Shown: piece after piece, positions 16,337 through 24,343 of the stretch
How positions within the stretch are numbered: position 1 is the first letter of the stretch
Layout of the letters: every line of letters begins with the position of its first letter
Source: Prevotella sp. UBA2756
GTDB lineage: Bacteria > Bacteroidota > Bacteroidia > Bacteroidales > Bacteroidaceae
Direction: 5' to 3'
Length of the DNA: 31,633 nt
Assembly: GCA_002353205.1 (NCBI GenBank)
Contig: DEJE01000047.1
Coordinates: 1 to 31,633, forward strand
Position numbers and translations under genes: made by a program
Notes under the pieces: generated by a model
Database searches by the model: none
Told to the model about the DNA's origin: nothing
The model's input: only the letters and a program-made list of their open reading frames with translations

Positions 16337-16410
16337 ATGAAAAATATCGAGAAATCGGCGATTATTCCATTTTCTTTGCGCCAACGGGACGTTATTCCAT
16401 ATTTTTTATG

Positions 16411-16419
16411 TACATTTGC
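16411..16419 (+). promoter_or_regulatory. Probable -7 element for the histidine phosphatase gene
   Basis: TACATTTGC matches TAnnTTTGC and lies 54 bp before the ATG at 16473. A TTTG occurs upstream at 16375-16378, but its spacing of 32 bases is too long, so the -33 part is not supported. Confidence 0.5.
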
Positions 16420-16472
16420 AAGAAAGATGACATACGTCATAACAAATCATTCACCCGCAAAAAACAGAAATC

Positions 16473-17759
16473 ATGCTGAAGAAAACACTCTTGTCGATGG
16501 TCGTCGCAACCATGGCCATGACAGCCGAAGCACAGGAAGCGAAGGACGAAATCATGAGCAACATTGCCCTCTCGGGCAGCAACTACGTGGCTTATCGGGG
16601 TCCGCAGAAAGAGCTGACGAAGGCTCCCAAGGGTTATCAACCTTATTATATAAGCCATTACGGACGCCACGGGTCGCGATATCTCATCGGCGACACCGAC
16701 TACGACTGGCCTATTCAGACACTGGCCAAAGGTGACAGTCTGGGCAAGCTGACGCCGCTGGGACAGGATGTGCTGCGCCGTTTGCGCCTGATCCGCGAGG
16801 AGTCGCGCAAACGGACGGGCGAATTGTCGCCGCTGGGAGCCGTGCAGCATCGGCAGATAGCGCGCCGCATGTACGAACGATTTCCCGAAGTGTTCCAGGG
16901 CGATGTGTGCATCGACGCTAAGAGCACGGTGGTCATCCGCTGCATCCTCTCGATGGAGAACGAACTTCAGGAGTTGATCATCAAGAATCCGCGCCTCCGC
17001 ATCACCCACGATGCCAGCGAACACGACATGTACTTCATGAACCAGAAGGACGACCGACTCTACAACATGAAGATGCCGCGCCGCGCTCAGATGAAGTATG
17101 ACGAATACAAACGCGAACACAACGACTACAAACGCGTGCTGCTCTCGCTCTTCAGCGATGCCGACTACGCCACCTACGACGTTGACGGCGAGCGACTGGT
17201 GAGCCTGCTCTTCAAACAGGCCAGCAATCTGCAGAGTACCGAGCTGCGCAAGAGCATCACTCTCTACGACATCTTTACCGCCGACGAGCTCTATGAGTTC
17301 TGGCAGCAGGCCAATGCCTGGTGGTATATCACCTACGGACCGTCGCCACTGAGCGGTGGCGTGCAACCGTTCTCGCAGCGCAACCTGCTGCGCAACATCA
17401 TTCAGCAGGCCGACTCGTGCCTTGCCCTGGAACATCCGGGAGCCACACTGCGCTTCGGACACGAGACGATGGTGATGCCGCTGACCTGTCTGCTCGACCT
17501 CAACGGCTACGGCCGACCCATCGATGACCTCTCGCAGGTGAATGCTTCGGGCTGGCACAACTACGACATCTTCCCCATGGGAGCCAACGTGCAGTTCATC
17601 TTCTTCCGCAATAAGAAAGGCGGACCGGTGCTGGTGAAGGTGTTGCTCAACGAAGACGAGGCCACTCTCCCACTCGCCGACCAGAGCATGTCACCCTATT
17701 ATCGGTGGGACGATGTGCGAAGCTACTACCTGAAGAAACTGGATTCGTACAAGGAATGA
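16473..17759 (+). CDS. Secreted histidine phosphatase superfamily protein (acid phosphatase/MINPP-like)
   Basis: This 428-residue protein has the signal peptide MLKKTLLSMVVATMAMTAEA, cleaved before Gln21. The catalytic RHG is at R65-H66-G67 within ISHYGRHGSRY, as in branch 2 histidine phosphatases (acid phosphatases, phytases, multiple inositol polyphosphate phosphatases). A second family motif is LRFGHETMVMPL, where the His-Glu pair supplies the acid. LSPLGAVQHRQIARRMYERFP is the expected helix after the active site. It probably hydrolyses phosphomonoesters such as inositol phosphates in the periplasm or at the surface; the substrate is not determinable. It is divergent from pyrE with a 173-bp spacer. 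Confidence 0.9.
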   Translation: MLKKTLLSMVVATMAMTAEAQEAKDEIMSNIALSGSNYVAYRGPQKELTKAPKGYQPYYISHYGRHGSRYLIGDTDYDWPIQTLAKGDSLGKLTPLGQDVLRRLRLIREESRKRTGELSPLGAVQHRQIARRMYERFPEVFQGDVCIDAKSTVVIRCILSMENELQELIIKNPRLRITHDASEHDMYFMNQKDDRLYNMKMPRRAQMKYDEYKREHNDYKRVLLSLFSDADYATYDVDGERLVSLLFKQASNLQSTELRKSITLYDIFTADELYEFWQQANAWWYITYGPSPLSGGVQPFSQRNLLRNIIQQADSCLALEHPGATLRFGHETMVMPLTCLLDLNGYGRPIDDLSQVNASGWHNYDIFPMGANVQFIFFRNKKGGPVLVKVLLNEDEATLPLADQSMSPYYRWDDVRSYYLKKLDSYKE

Positions 17760-18126
17760 ACAAAAAAAGTGTGGAAAAACCTGTGGAAAACGCCGTGGAT
17801 AACTATGTGGAAATCCACGGTGCTTTCCGTTTTGAGCCGTTATGTGTGGATATCGGCAAAGTTTTAAAGCCTAAAAGATAAAGTTTTCCACGCTTTTTGA
17901 ACGGAAAAAGATATAAACTTATTAAATTTGCACCGAAAAGGCAAACAGTGGAAAACTCGGCTAAGCAGTTAAGAATGAAAGAAAAAGAATCAGTGTAGGT
18001 TGTTCATAAGCCGAAACAAGATGTTTATAACGAAATATGCAAGTTTTTCGGGCAGAAGTTTTGCACTTTTCCACGGCATATCATACAACTCATCTTTTCT
18101 TTTAAAAAATAAAAACAGAAATAATA
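17760..18126. other. Spacer with nine DnaA-box-like 9-mers (candidate origin region)
   Basis: No gene. Between 17770 and 18075 there are nine 9-mers close to TGTGGATAA or its complement: TGTGGAAAA (17770 and 17782), CGTGGATAA (17794), TGTGGAAAT (17806), AAATCCACG (17811), TGTGGATAT (17845), TTTTCCACG (17884 and 18067) and AGTGGAAAA (17947). None is a perfect DnaA box; several differ by one base. An AT-rich stretch (17911-17929) lies among them, which could unwind. TAAATTTGC at 17923-17931 is a -7 promoter candidate for nadA. Origin function is inference and needs GC-skew support. Confidence 0.45.
17923..17931 (+). promoter_or_regulatory. Probable -7 element for nadA
   Basis: TAAATTTGC matches TAnnTTTGC. 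TTTG at 17896-17899 is 23 bases upstream, slightly longer than the 20 seen at the two best promoters in this window. It would give a leader of about 190 bases before nadA and lies among the DnaA-box-like sites. Confidence 0.45.
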
Positions 18127-19125
18127 ATGAATATGGAAATCAAAAAAGAGTGGAAAGAAAAAGGGTTTATCGATGAACCCGTTGACGAGGGAACCGACCT
18201 GAAAGCAGAGATCCGACGACTGGCCAAGGAGAAGGATGCGGTGATCTTGGCGCACTACTACACGCGCGGAGAGATACAAGAGGTGGCCGACTTCATCGGC
18301 GACTCGCTGGCTTTGGCACAGAAAGCAGCCAAGACGGATGCGAAGGTCATCATGATGTGCGGCGTGCACTTCATGGCCGAGACGTGCAAGATACTGTGTC
18401 CCGACAAGCTGGTGCTCTGTCCGGACCTGAATGCCGGCTGTTCGCTCGCCGACAGCTGCAAGGCTGGGGATTTGAAAAAGTATAAAGAGGAGCATCCCGG
18501 CTACGAGGTGGTGAGCTATGTGAACACGACGGCTGCCGTGAAAGCGCTGACCGACGTGGTCGTCACCAGCGGCAATGCGAAGAAAATCATCGATTCGTTC
18601 CCCGAGGATGCGAAAATCATCTTTGGTCCCGACTATAATCTGGGCAGCTATATCAATTCAATAACGGGAAGGAAGATGCTGTTGTGGGAAGGCGGGTGCC
18701 ATGTCCACGAGCGTTTCTCGCCCGAAGCCATCGTCACGTTGAAGCAGGAGCATCCTGAAGCCGTCGTGCTGGCGCATCCTGAGTGTAAGGGTCCGGTGTT
18801 GGCACTGGCCGATGTGGTGGGTTCTACGGCCGTTATTTTGAAGTATTGTGTGGAGAGCGACAAGAAGGAATTCATCATTGCTACCGAGGCAGGCATCCTG
18901 CACGAGATAGAACGGCAGTGCGAAGGCAAGACGTTCTACCCCGTTCCACCCGAGGTAAGCGAAGGCGGCGTGGGTTGTCACTGCAACGAATGCGACTATA
19001 TGAAGATGAACACGCTGCTGAAAATCTACAACGCGTTGAAGCATGAGTGGCCTGCTGTGGATGTGGAAGAGACCATCCGCCGCGACGCCGTGAAGCCCAT
19101 CGAGCGCATGCTCAGCCTGAGCTGA
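18127..19125 (+). CDS. nadA: Quinolinate synthase
   Basis: Fe-S enzyme of 332 residues that condenses iminoaspartate with dihydroxyacetone phosphate to quinolinate for NAD synthesis. Family motifs run in order: LAHYYTRGEIQEVADFIGDS, CGVHFMAETCKIL, LNAGCSLADSC, YVNTTAAVKA, VTSGNA, IFGPDYNLG, EGGCHVHERF and VGCHCNECDYMKMNTL. The three expected [4Fe-4S] ligands are C105, C191 and one of the C284/C286/C289 group. ATG at 18127 or 18133 are both possible starts. nadB and nadC are not alongside, so it appears to be a stand-alone gene. Confidence 0.97.
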   Translation: MNMEIKKEWKEKGFIDEPVDEGTDLKAEIRRLAKEKDAVILAHYYTRGEIQEVADFIGDSLALAQKAAKTDAKVIMMCGVHFMAETCKILCPDKLVLCPDLNAGCSLADSCKAGDLKKYKEEHPGYEVVSYVNTTAAVKALTDVVVTSGNAKKIIDSFPEDAKIIFGPDYNLGSYINSITGRKMLLWEGGCHVHERFSPEAIVTLKQEHPEAVVLAHPECKGPVLALADVVGSTAVILKYCVESDKKEFIIATEAGILHEIERQCEGKTFYPVPPEVSEGGVGCHCNECDYMKMNTLLKIYNALKHEWPAVDVEETIRRDAVKPIERMLSLS

Positions 19126-19144
19126 TTGTTTAGGCTATATAATT

Positions 19145-19200
19145 GTTATGGCGGTATTACGGAATACGGGAATACCGAAATTCCGTAATATCGCCATAAC
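19145..19200. repeat. Long inverted repeat between convergent genes
   Basis: Arms at 19145-19164 and 19181-19200 are complementary over 20 bp with one mismatch. The 16-base loop itself contains a short CGG/CCG stem. The hairpin lies between the convergent nadA and porZ-like stops. No T-run follows on either strand, so it is not a canonical intrinsic terminator. It may block exonucleases, terminate by another route, or be a REP-like dispersed element; the last is suggested by the repeated TATTACGGAAT-type wording. Confidence 0.8.
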
Positions 19201-19215
19201 GAAAGAAACAAAGCA

Positions 19216-21597
19216 TCAATTGATGACAGCAATCTTGCAGACTGTGCCTTTCTTGCCGTCGGCGGTTGCTGTCATCACCATATAGACACCACTGGCCACA
19301 CGCTTGCCGTTCATATCGCGGCCGTTCCATATATAGCTTCCGCCCGTGCTTGTGCCCTTGGCCACGAGGTAACCGTTGGTGGTGACAATCCTTACGTCGG
19401 CATTCTGCGACAGACCGGTGATGGTAATAGGTCCGGTGTAGTCGGGACGCACAGGGTTGGGATAGGCATACACATCGTCTTTGGTCATCTCTTCGGCAGC
19501 CTGTGTGGCCTCGCTCTTGTAGGAGCAGAGACCTTTCGGTGTGCCGAAGAACACCTCGCCTGTCTTGCTGTTGACGGTTATCGACTCGATGGCATTGTCG
19601 AGCAGCGGACTGTTGGCAGTGGTGAAATGATGCACCTCTTCTATATTGTCGGCACTGATGAGGTAAGCACCGTTGCTATATGTTCCGAACCATTTGCGGT
19701 TGGCTTCGTCTACGGCCATGCAACTGATGTCAACTCCCGTGAGCAGATAGTCGGCGAAGTTGGTTCCGTCGTTACGCGGCACCTTCACCTGCGTAAATGT
19801 TTCGCCGCCGGATGCTATCTCTGACGAAGAGAGCATCAGCGGACCGAGGTTCGTTCCTATCCAGATGTTGCCGTCTTTGTCTTCGGCCGCGCAGCGCACA
19901 CCCGGTGATCCGCCCGACGACAGGCTGACTTCCGTGCCGTCTTGATTGATGAATCTGTTGTAGATGTGCGTGTCTTCCGTCTTCGGGTCATAGCTGATGA
20001 GTGATGGAATGCGGTAGTCGTCGTTGGTGAACCATAGCTTTCCGTTTCGGTCGAAGAACGGTGTGCGTAGCGATATGAGTCCGCCCGTCGAGATGGCAGC
20101 GCTGGTCAGCGCCTGCGGAGTCTTGTCTATCCATTCCCCGTCCTTCGTGTAGAGCATCACGTTCTTCGATCGATAGTTGTGAAACACCCACAGGTTGCCT
20201 TCACTGTCGTAGAGTACGCAATGAACGATGGTGTAGTTGTACGGGTCGTTGGGATTGACAAACGTCAGCGGACTGTTCTTATAGTTGAACTGGTTGATGA
20301 ATTTTCCATCCTGAAACTCGTAGATTCCTTGTCGCGAACTGGCCATCACATGGTTCTCGTCGCGCGGATCAACGGCCACGCCGCTCACGTTGTAGTAGAC
20401 AGAGCTGTTGCCGGTGTCGAACTCTTCGGGGAAGATGAACCACGATTCTCCGTCCCATCGCTGTATACATCCCTTTCTGTTCAGCGGGCTTCCCTTGCTG
20501 AATCCTCCTCCGGTGGTATAGAGTTTGTTTCCGAAGAAGGCTGAGAAGAAGTGGTAGTTCCATTTCGGACCGTCCATCTTGATACCTGTCACGGTGGCCG
20601 TCAGCTGTTGGTTGTCGTCGATGGTGACGTTCTGCAGCGAGTTGGTCTGGTAGTTGGTCCAGTAGCTGTTGCGCTGTTTGTCGTAGACCATGACCGAGAT
20701 GTCTTCGGGTTTTATCTCTTTCACGGTGTTTTCGTCGACGACGACAGCATAGTTGGTCCCACTGCCGATCAGTTTGCCGTTGTTATTGCAGAAGGTCTGC
20801 ATGATGTTGGGGTTGCTGCCATGAATATAGATGGGCTGAAATTCGCGGTCGGGCAAGTTGAGATACTTCACGATATAGTAAGGACTTGCCGTCATGAGCG
20901 TGCCGTTGACGTTGAAAATGCGGTTGAAGGTGTGCTCTTCCTCCGTTTTGTGCCAGTTTTCTTTGTTGAGCAGATTGTCGGTTTCTTTACCTTTTATGAT
21001 ATATCCCATTCGGGTGATAGAGTCGTTTCTGTCTTTGATGGTGTGTGTAATGGTGTAGATATAGCCGTTCATGCTCACGGCGTCGTCGATCTCATCATCG
21101 AGCATATAGGTGTTGCTGATTTCGGCTTTCTTCACATTGATCTTCACGATGCCGAAGTCGGTGGTGAGATAAGCATACACTCCGTTGACCGAGATGTTCT
21201 TGATGTTCTTGCTCGTGGTCATCACCTTATTATAATATTGCGCCATGTTGACGACGTTGCCCTGCTCGTCGAGCAGGTCGATGTTGTAATCTTCGTAGAC
21301 GATGACGAGTCGTTTGGCATCGTTACACCATGCTATGTGGCTGATGTCGGTATCGTTCAGGCTGTTGGCTTTGTTGTATTCCTCCACGCTGTTGTCGGCG
21401 GTGTTGTAGGAGAAGAGGCTTTTCGATGCGAGCACGAATATCTTGTTCTGTCCCGGTTCGATGTCGCTGATTTCCCAATACGGCAGGAAAGTGGTCCATT
21501 GTCCCACCTGTGCAGCCTTTGCCGAAGCTATTGTGGTAAGGATGACAGCCATGAGGATGATTCTCTTGAGCATATACGAAGATGTTTGATTATTCAT
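19216..21597 (-). CDS. PorZ-like type IX secretion-associated beta-propeller protein
   Basis: This 793-residue secreted protein (785 if started at Met9, 21573) has the signal-like MLKRIILMAVILTTIASAKA. The N-terminal WTTFLPYWEISDIEPGQNKIFVLASKSLFSYN and later blade repeats (EDKDGNIWIGTNLGPLMLSS, DEANRKWFGTYSNGAYLIS, KTGEVFFGTPKGLCSYKS) are two-component-regulator-type propeller blades. The last 80 residues, YAYPNPVRPDYTGPITITGL through VASGVYMVM, are a type IX sorting-type C-terminal domain. This matches PorZ, which helps attach anionic lipopolysaccharide to type IX cargo at the cell surface in Porphyromonas. The first ATG overlaps the stop of the glycosyltransferase gene by 8 bases, so the two may be coupled. 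Confidence 0.83.
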   Translation of the reverse strand: MNNQTSSYMLKRIILMAVILTTIASAKAAQVGQWTTFLPYWEISDIEPGQNKIFVLASKSLFSYNTADNSVEEYNKANSLNDTDISHIAWCNDAKRLVIVYEDYNIDLLDEQGNVVNMAQYYNKVMTTSKNIKNISVNGVYAYLTTDFGIVKINVKKAEISNTYMLDDEIDDAVSMNGYIYTITHTIKDRNDSITRMGYIIKGKETDNLLNKENWHKTEEEHTFNRIFNVNGTLMTASPYYIVKYLNLPDREFQPIYIHGSNPNIMQTFCNNNGKLIGSGTNYAVVVDENTVKEIKPEDISVMVYDKQRNSYWTNYQTNSLQNVTIDDNQQLTATVTGIKMDGPKWNYHFFSAFFGNKLYTTGGGFSKGSPLNRKGCIQRWDGESWFIFPEEFDTGNSSVYYNVSGVAVDPRDENHVMASSRQGIYEFQDGKFINQFNYKNSPLTFVNPNDPYNYTIVHCVLYDSEGNLWVFHNYRSKNVMLYTKDGEWIDKTPQALTSAAISTGGLISLRTPFFDRNGKLWFTNDDYRIPSLISYDPKTEDTHIYNRFINQDGTEVSLSSGGSPGVRCAAEDKDGNIWIGTNLGPLMLSSSEIASGGETFTQVKVPRNDGTNFADYLLTGVDISCMAVDEANRKWFGTYSNGAYLISADNIEEVHHFTTANSPLLDNAIESITVNSKTGEVFFGTPKGLCSYKSEATQAAEEMTKDDVYAYPNPVRPDYTGPITITGLSQNADVRIVTTNGYLVAKGTSTGGSYIWNGRDMNGKRVASGVYMVMTATADGKKGTVCKIAVIN

Positions 21598-22492
21598 TGT
21601 TGGGTGTATTCTCTCTCACATGCACGAAATACATGAGTTTGTATATATAGAACAGAAAAAGCTGCGGATTATTGCCTATGAGATTCTTTCGGATGGGTTG
21701 CGCAATGGTTTTATATGAAAAATTAACCATTGGCAGCAAATGGAATTGTTCCAGTCTGTGTGTCAGCCGCAAGAGGCCTGAGTATTCGGTCAGCTCGTCC
21801 TGGAATTGGTTGAGCGTGCGCAGCGATTCCTCTGTCTTTTCCACGAAGGTTGGATTGTCCTCGAAGTCGGCAAAGCTGAGCGGGTTGTTGATATGAGCGA
21901 TGAAAATACCGTTTTGTCGCAGTATCTTTCCCCAGAACACATCCTCGTAGCCGTAGTGGAGGAAGCGTTCGTCGAAGGGATGGTCGATCATGATGCTCCG
22001 CTTGACGAGGAAATTGCTGGTGTGGAAGTCGTGATAGGGATGCTGTCGGCGCTTTTCGGCAACGTGGTTACCCTCGAAGTTCTTCTCGTATTCGTAGCGC
22101 AGGTTGTTGCGTGGCCTTTCCTTGCTGTTGTCTATGGAGTAGCCGCCGTAGATGACGCTGCCGTCGGCCTCGCAGTAGTTGCGTATGAAGAGCGGATTCT
22201 GCAAGCTCATGTCGCCGTCGCAAAACACGAGCCACTCATAGCGAGCCTCTCTTGCCAGCAGATTGCGGATGCCAGAGCGCCCTCTGTTCTGCTTCTCTAT
22301 CATGTATCTGACGTTTGGGAGCTGCTCTATCTCGCGGTTTCGCTCCACAAACGAACGGTCTTTCGAGCCGTCGTCGGCCACGATGATCTCGAATGCGATG
22401 CCACACTGCTCGCATTGCCTGTGCAGTTCCTTCACCAGGTCGCCGCATAGGCATTGATAGGTTGGCAGCAATATCGACAGTTCGTTCTTCAT
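21590..22492 (-). CDS. Glycosyltransferase family 2 protein
   Basis: This 300-residue inverting glycosyltransferase has a GT-A fold. It begins LSILLPTYQCLCGDLVKEL, then IIVADDGSKD (nucleotide binding, residues 37-45) and NRGRSGIRNLLAREA. The metal-binding DxD is D92-G-D94 in VFCDGDMSLQ. FLVKRSIMIDHPFDERFLHYGYEDVFWGKIL (about 170-200) is the catalytic acceptor region. No signal peptide; the C-terminal 30 residues are moderately hydrophobic and may touch the membrane. The sugar and acceptor cannot be told from sequence. Placement directly ahead of porZ-like raises the possibility of a role in surface glycan or LPS assembly (inference). Confidence 0.9.
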   Translation of the reverse strand: MKNELSILLPTYQCLCGDLVKELHRQCEQCGIAFEIIVADDGSKDRSFVERNREIEQLPNVRYMIEKQNRGRSGIRNLLAREARYEWLVFCDGDMSLQNPLFIRNYCEADGSVIYGGYSIDNSKERPRNNLRYEYEKNFEGNHVAEKRRQHPYHDFHTSNFLVKRSIMIDHPFDERFLHYGYEDVFWGKILRQNGIFIAHINNPLSFADFEDNPTFVEKTEESLRTLNQFQDELTEYSGLLRLTHRLEQFHLLPMVNFSYKTIAQPIRKNLIGNNPQLFLFYIYKLMYFVHVRENTPNNE

Positions 22493-22523
22493 CCCCTACC
22501 CTTTTTCGTGATGTTCTGATGTG

Positions 22524-23132
22524 TCAGTGCTGCGATTTCTCTTCCTCTTTGAAGAATGCAGCCAGATTGGCCACGGCCCTTGCGCGATGCGAGATGGCGT
22601 TTTTCACTTCCATTCCCAGCTCGGCAAAGGTCTTGTCGTAGCCGTTGGGCTGGAAAATAGGATCGTAGCCGAAGCCCTCTGCCCCACTCTTCTCCTCCGT
22701 GATGACGCCGTTGACGATGCCTTCAAACTCATGAGCGCACCCTTCTTCTTCGTCTTTTTTCCTCACCAGTGCGATGATGGTGCGGAAACGCGCCTTGCGG
22801 TTGGTCTGGCCCGAGAGCTTGCGGAGCAGTTTCTGCATGTTTGCTTCGCTGTCGTGACCTTCGCCCCCGGCATATCGCGCCGAGAAGACACCCGGTTCGC
22901 CGTTGAGAGCTTCCACCTCAAGCCCTGTATCGTCGGCAAAGCAGTCGTAACCGTAGTTCACATAGACGTAGCGCGCCTTCTGCAGAGCGTTTGCTTCGAG
23001 CGAGGAGCCCGTCTCGGGAATATCCTCGTGGCAACCGATATCGTTGAGCGAGAGCACTTCGAAGCCGGGGCCGAGGATTTCTCTGATCTCCGACAGCTTG
23101 TGTGCGTTGTTGGTGGCGAATACTATTTTCAT
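22524..23132 (-). CDS. rdgB: RdgB/HAM1 family non-canonical purine NTP pyrophosphatase
   Basis: This 202-residue enzyme hydrolyses dITP, XTP and related damaged purine nucleotides to monophosphates, keeping them out of DNA. It begins MKIVFATNNAHKLSEIREIL, followed by IPETGSSLEANALQKARYVY. The acidic active-site stretch FADDTGLEVEALNGEPGVFSARYAG is around residue 62-86. GFGYDPIFQPNGYDKTFAEL and KNAISHRARAVANL complete the family pattern. It is separated from yitT-like upstream by the short 9-bp array 2, and from the GT2 gene by 31 bp. Confidence 0.96.
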   Translation of the reverse strand: MKIVFATNNAHKLSEIREILGPGFEVLSLNDIGCHEDIPETGSSLEANALQKARYVYVNYGYDCFADDTGLEVEALNGEPGVFSARYAGGEGHDSEANMQKLLRKLSGQTNRKARFRTIIALVRKKDEEEGCAHEFEGIVNGVITEEKSGAEGFGYDPIFQPNGYDKTFAELGMEVKNAISHRARAVANLAAFFKEEEKSQH

Positions 23133-23153
23133 TTTTTTTATTTTTCTTTTTTT

Positions 23154-23198
23154 TCTAGAATCTCTAGATTTTCTAGAATTTCTAAATTATCTAGAGAT
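23154..23198. repeat. 9-bp tandem array 2 (TCTAGATTT), 5 units
   Basis: Five 9-mers: TCTAGAATC, TCTAGATTT, TCTAGAATT, TCTAAATTA and TCTAGAGAT. A 21-base T-rich stretch lies just to the left. The array fills the gap between the rdgB start (23132) and the yitT-like stop (23201). It is the shortest and most diverged of the four arrays, consistent with decay or with a minimal form. Confidence 0.9.
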
Positions 23199-23200
23199 CA

Positions 23201-24145
23201 TTAAAACACTTCTTTCTTCTGAATCTCCTTCTGCTTCACTTTCACCTTGATGGCATCGAAGCCCTCACCGAAGACACCGATGACCGCGCTCTGCGACACG
23301 AAGGCGTTGGGGTCGAGGTGCTTGATGATGCGGAAGATGGTGGTGCTCTCGTTTTTCTTCGCCAAGATACAGAGCACGCGCCGCTTCTGTCCGGTGTACC
23401 AGCCGTGCCCGTCGAGGATGGTCACGCCGTGGTCCATCTGTGTTCCGATGGCGTTGGCTATCTCTTGCCACTTGTCGGAGAAGATCATGAACTGCACCGA
23501 CGAGCGCTGACGGTTGTAGATGTAGTCGAGCATGTAGTTCTCGATGACCATCGTGCAGAAGCCGAACACCACCATGTAGCCTCGCTGGAGGAGCGTTCCG
23601 AACTGTGGTATGAACATACAGGAGCCTATGATAACGAAATCGAGGAGCAGGAGTACCGTGCCGAGCGACATGTTGTAGAACTTGTTCACCGATGCGGCGA
23701 TGATATCCGAGCCGCCCGTGCTGCCGTTGTTCACGAAGACGATGCCCAGTGCGGAGCCCGTCATCGTACATCCGATGATGAGCGACATGAAGTTCTGCCC
23801 TTCGCCAAGGATTTTAATCATCATGCCGGCCTCGTCGCGCGGCACCAACTGTTTCATGAACCACAGCAGGAAGGTGAGCATCAGGATGGCGTAGATGGTC
23901 TTCATGAGGAATTTCAGTCCGAGAATCTTCAGCGCCATCACCAGCAGGGCGAAGTTCACCAGGAAGTAGGTGTATTGGTTGGGGAAGCTCGTGGCATACT
24001 CCACGATGGCTGCAATACCCGCCACACCGCCAGTCACAATCTCGTAGGGCATCAGGAAGAAGGTGAAGCCGAACGCATAGAGGACCAGGCCCATGGTGAT
24101 GCCTGCATAGTCTTTCACTTCGTTCCACAATAGTTGTCTGTCCAT
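23201..24145 (-). CDS. YitT family membrane protein (DUF161/DUF2179)
   Basis: This 314-residue integral membrane protein has about five hydrophobic segments. They include ITMGLVLYAFGFTFFLMPYEIVTGG, YTYFLVNFALLVMALKIL, TIYAILMLTFLLWFM, FMSLIIGCTMTGSALGIVFV and LGTVLLLLDFVIIGSC. GGVAGIAAIVEY and GSTGGSDIIA are family glycine motifs. The C-terminal soluble DUF2179 domain reads GVTILDGHGWYTGQKRRVLCILAKK, then FRIIKHLDPNAFVS. Function of the family is unknown. It lies between leuS and rdgB, with 9-bp arrays on both sides. Confidence 0.93.
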   Translation of the reverse strand: MDRQLLWNEVKDYAGITMGLVLYAFGFTFFLMPYEIVTGGVAGIAAIVEYATSFPNQYTYFLVNFALLVMALKILGLKFLMKTIYAILMLTFLLWFMKQLVPRDEAGMMIKILGEGQNFMSLIIGCTMTGSALGIVFVNNGSTGGSDIIAASVNKFYNMSLGTVLLLLDFVIIGSCMFIPQFGTLLQRGYMVVFGFCTMVIENYMLDYIYNRQRSSVQFMIFSDKWQEIANAIGTQMDHGVTILDGHGWYTGQKRRVLCILAKKNESTTIFRIIKHLDPNAFVSQSAVIGVFGEGFDAIKVKVKQKEIQKKEVF

Positions 24146-24183
24146 AGTATGCTTTTTTTAAAATAGGATTTTTAGTTGATTGG

Positions 24184-24338
24184 AAGGTTGGGAGAAGTTT
24201 TTTTTCTAGATTCTCTAGACTTTCTAGATTTTCTAGATTTTCTAGATTTTCTAGATCCTCTAGACTTTCTAGATTCTCTAGATTCTCTAGATTTTCTAGA
24301 ATTTCTAGATTTTCTAGATTTCGGCTTCTCCCAGCCTT
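24184..24338. repeat. Inverted repeat flanking 9-bp array 3
   Basis: AAGGTTGGGAGAAG at 24184-24197 and the complement of AAGGCTGGGAGAAG at 24325-24338 match at 13 of 14 bases; the mismatch would be a G-U pair in one RNA strand. The two arms enclose the complete 13-unit array, so a transcript could close the array into a large loop. The right arm begins 5 bases after the leuS stop codon on the minus strand. Confidence 0.8.
24205..24321. repeat. 9-bp tandem array 3 (TCTAGATTT), 13 units
   Basis: Thirteen units, all with an intact TCTAGA core. The last three bases vary among TTT, TTC, CTT, TCC and ATT. A run of eight T lies directly on the left. It sits between the yitT-like start and the leuS stop. 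Unit number and pyrimidine-rich strand are the same as in array 1. Confidence 0.95.
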
Positions 24339-24343
24339 TGGGC

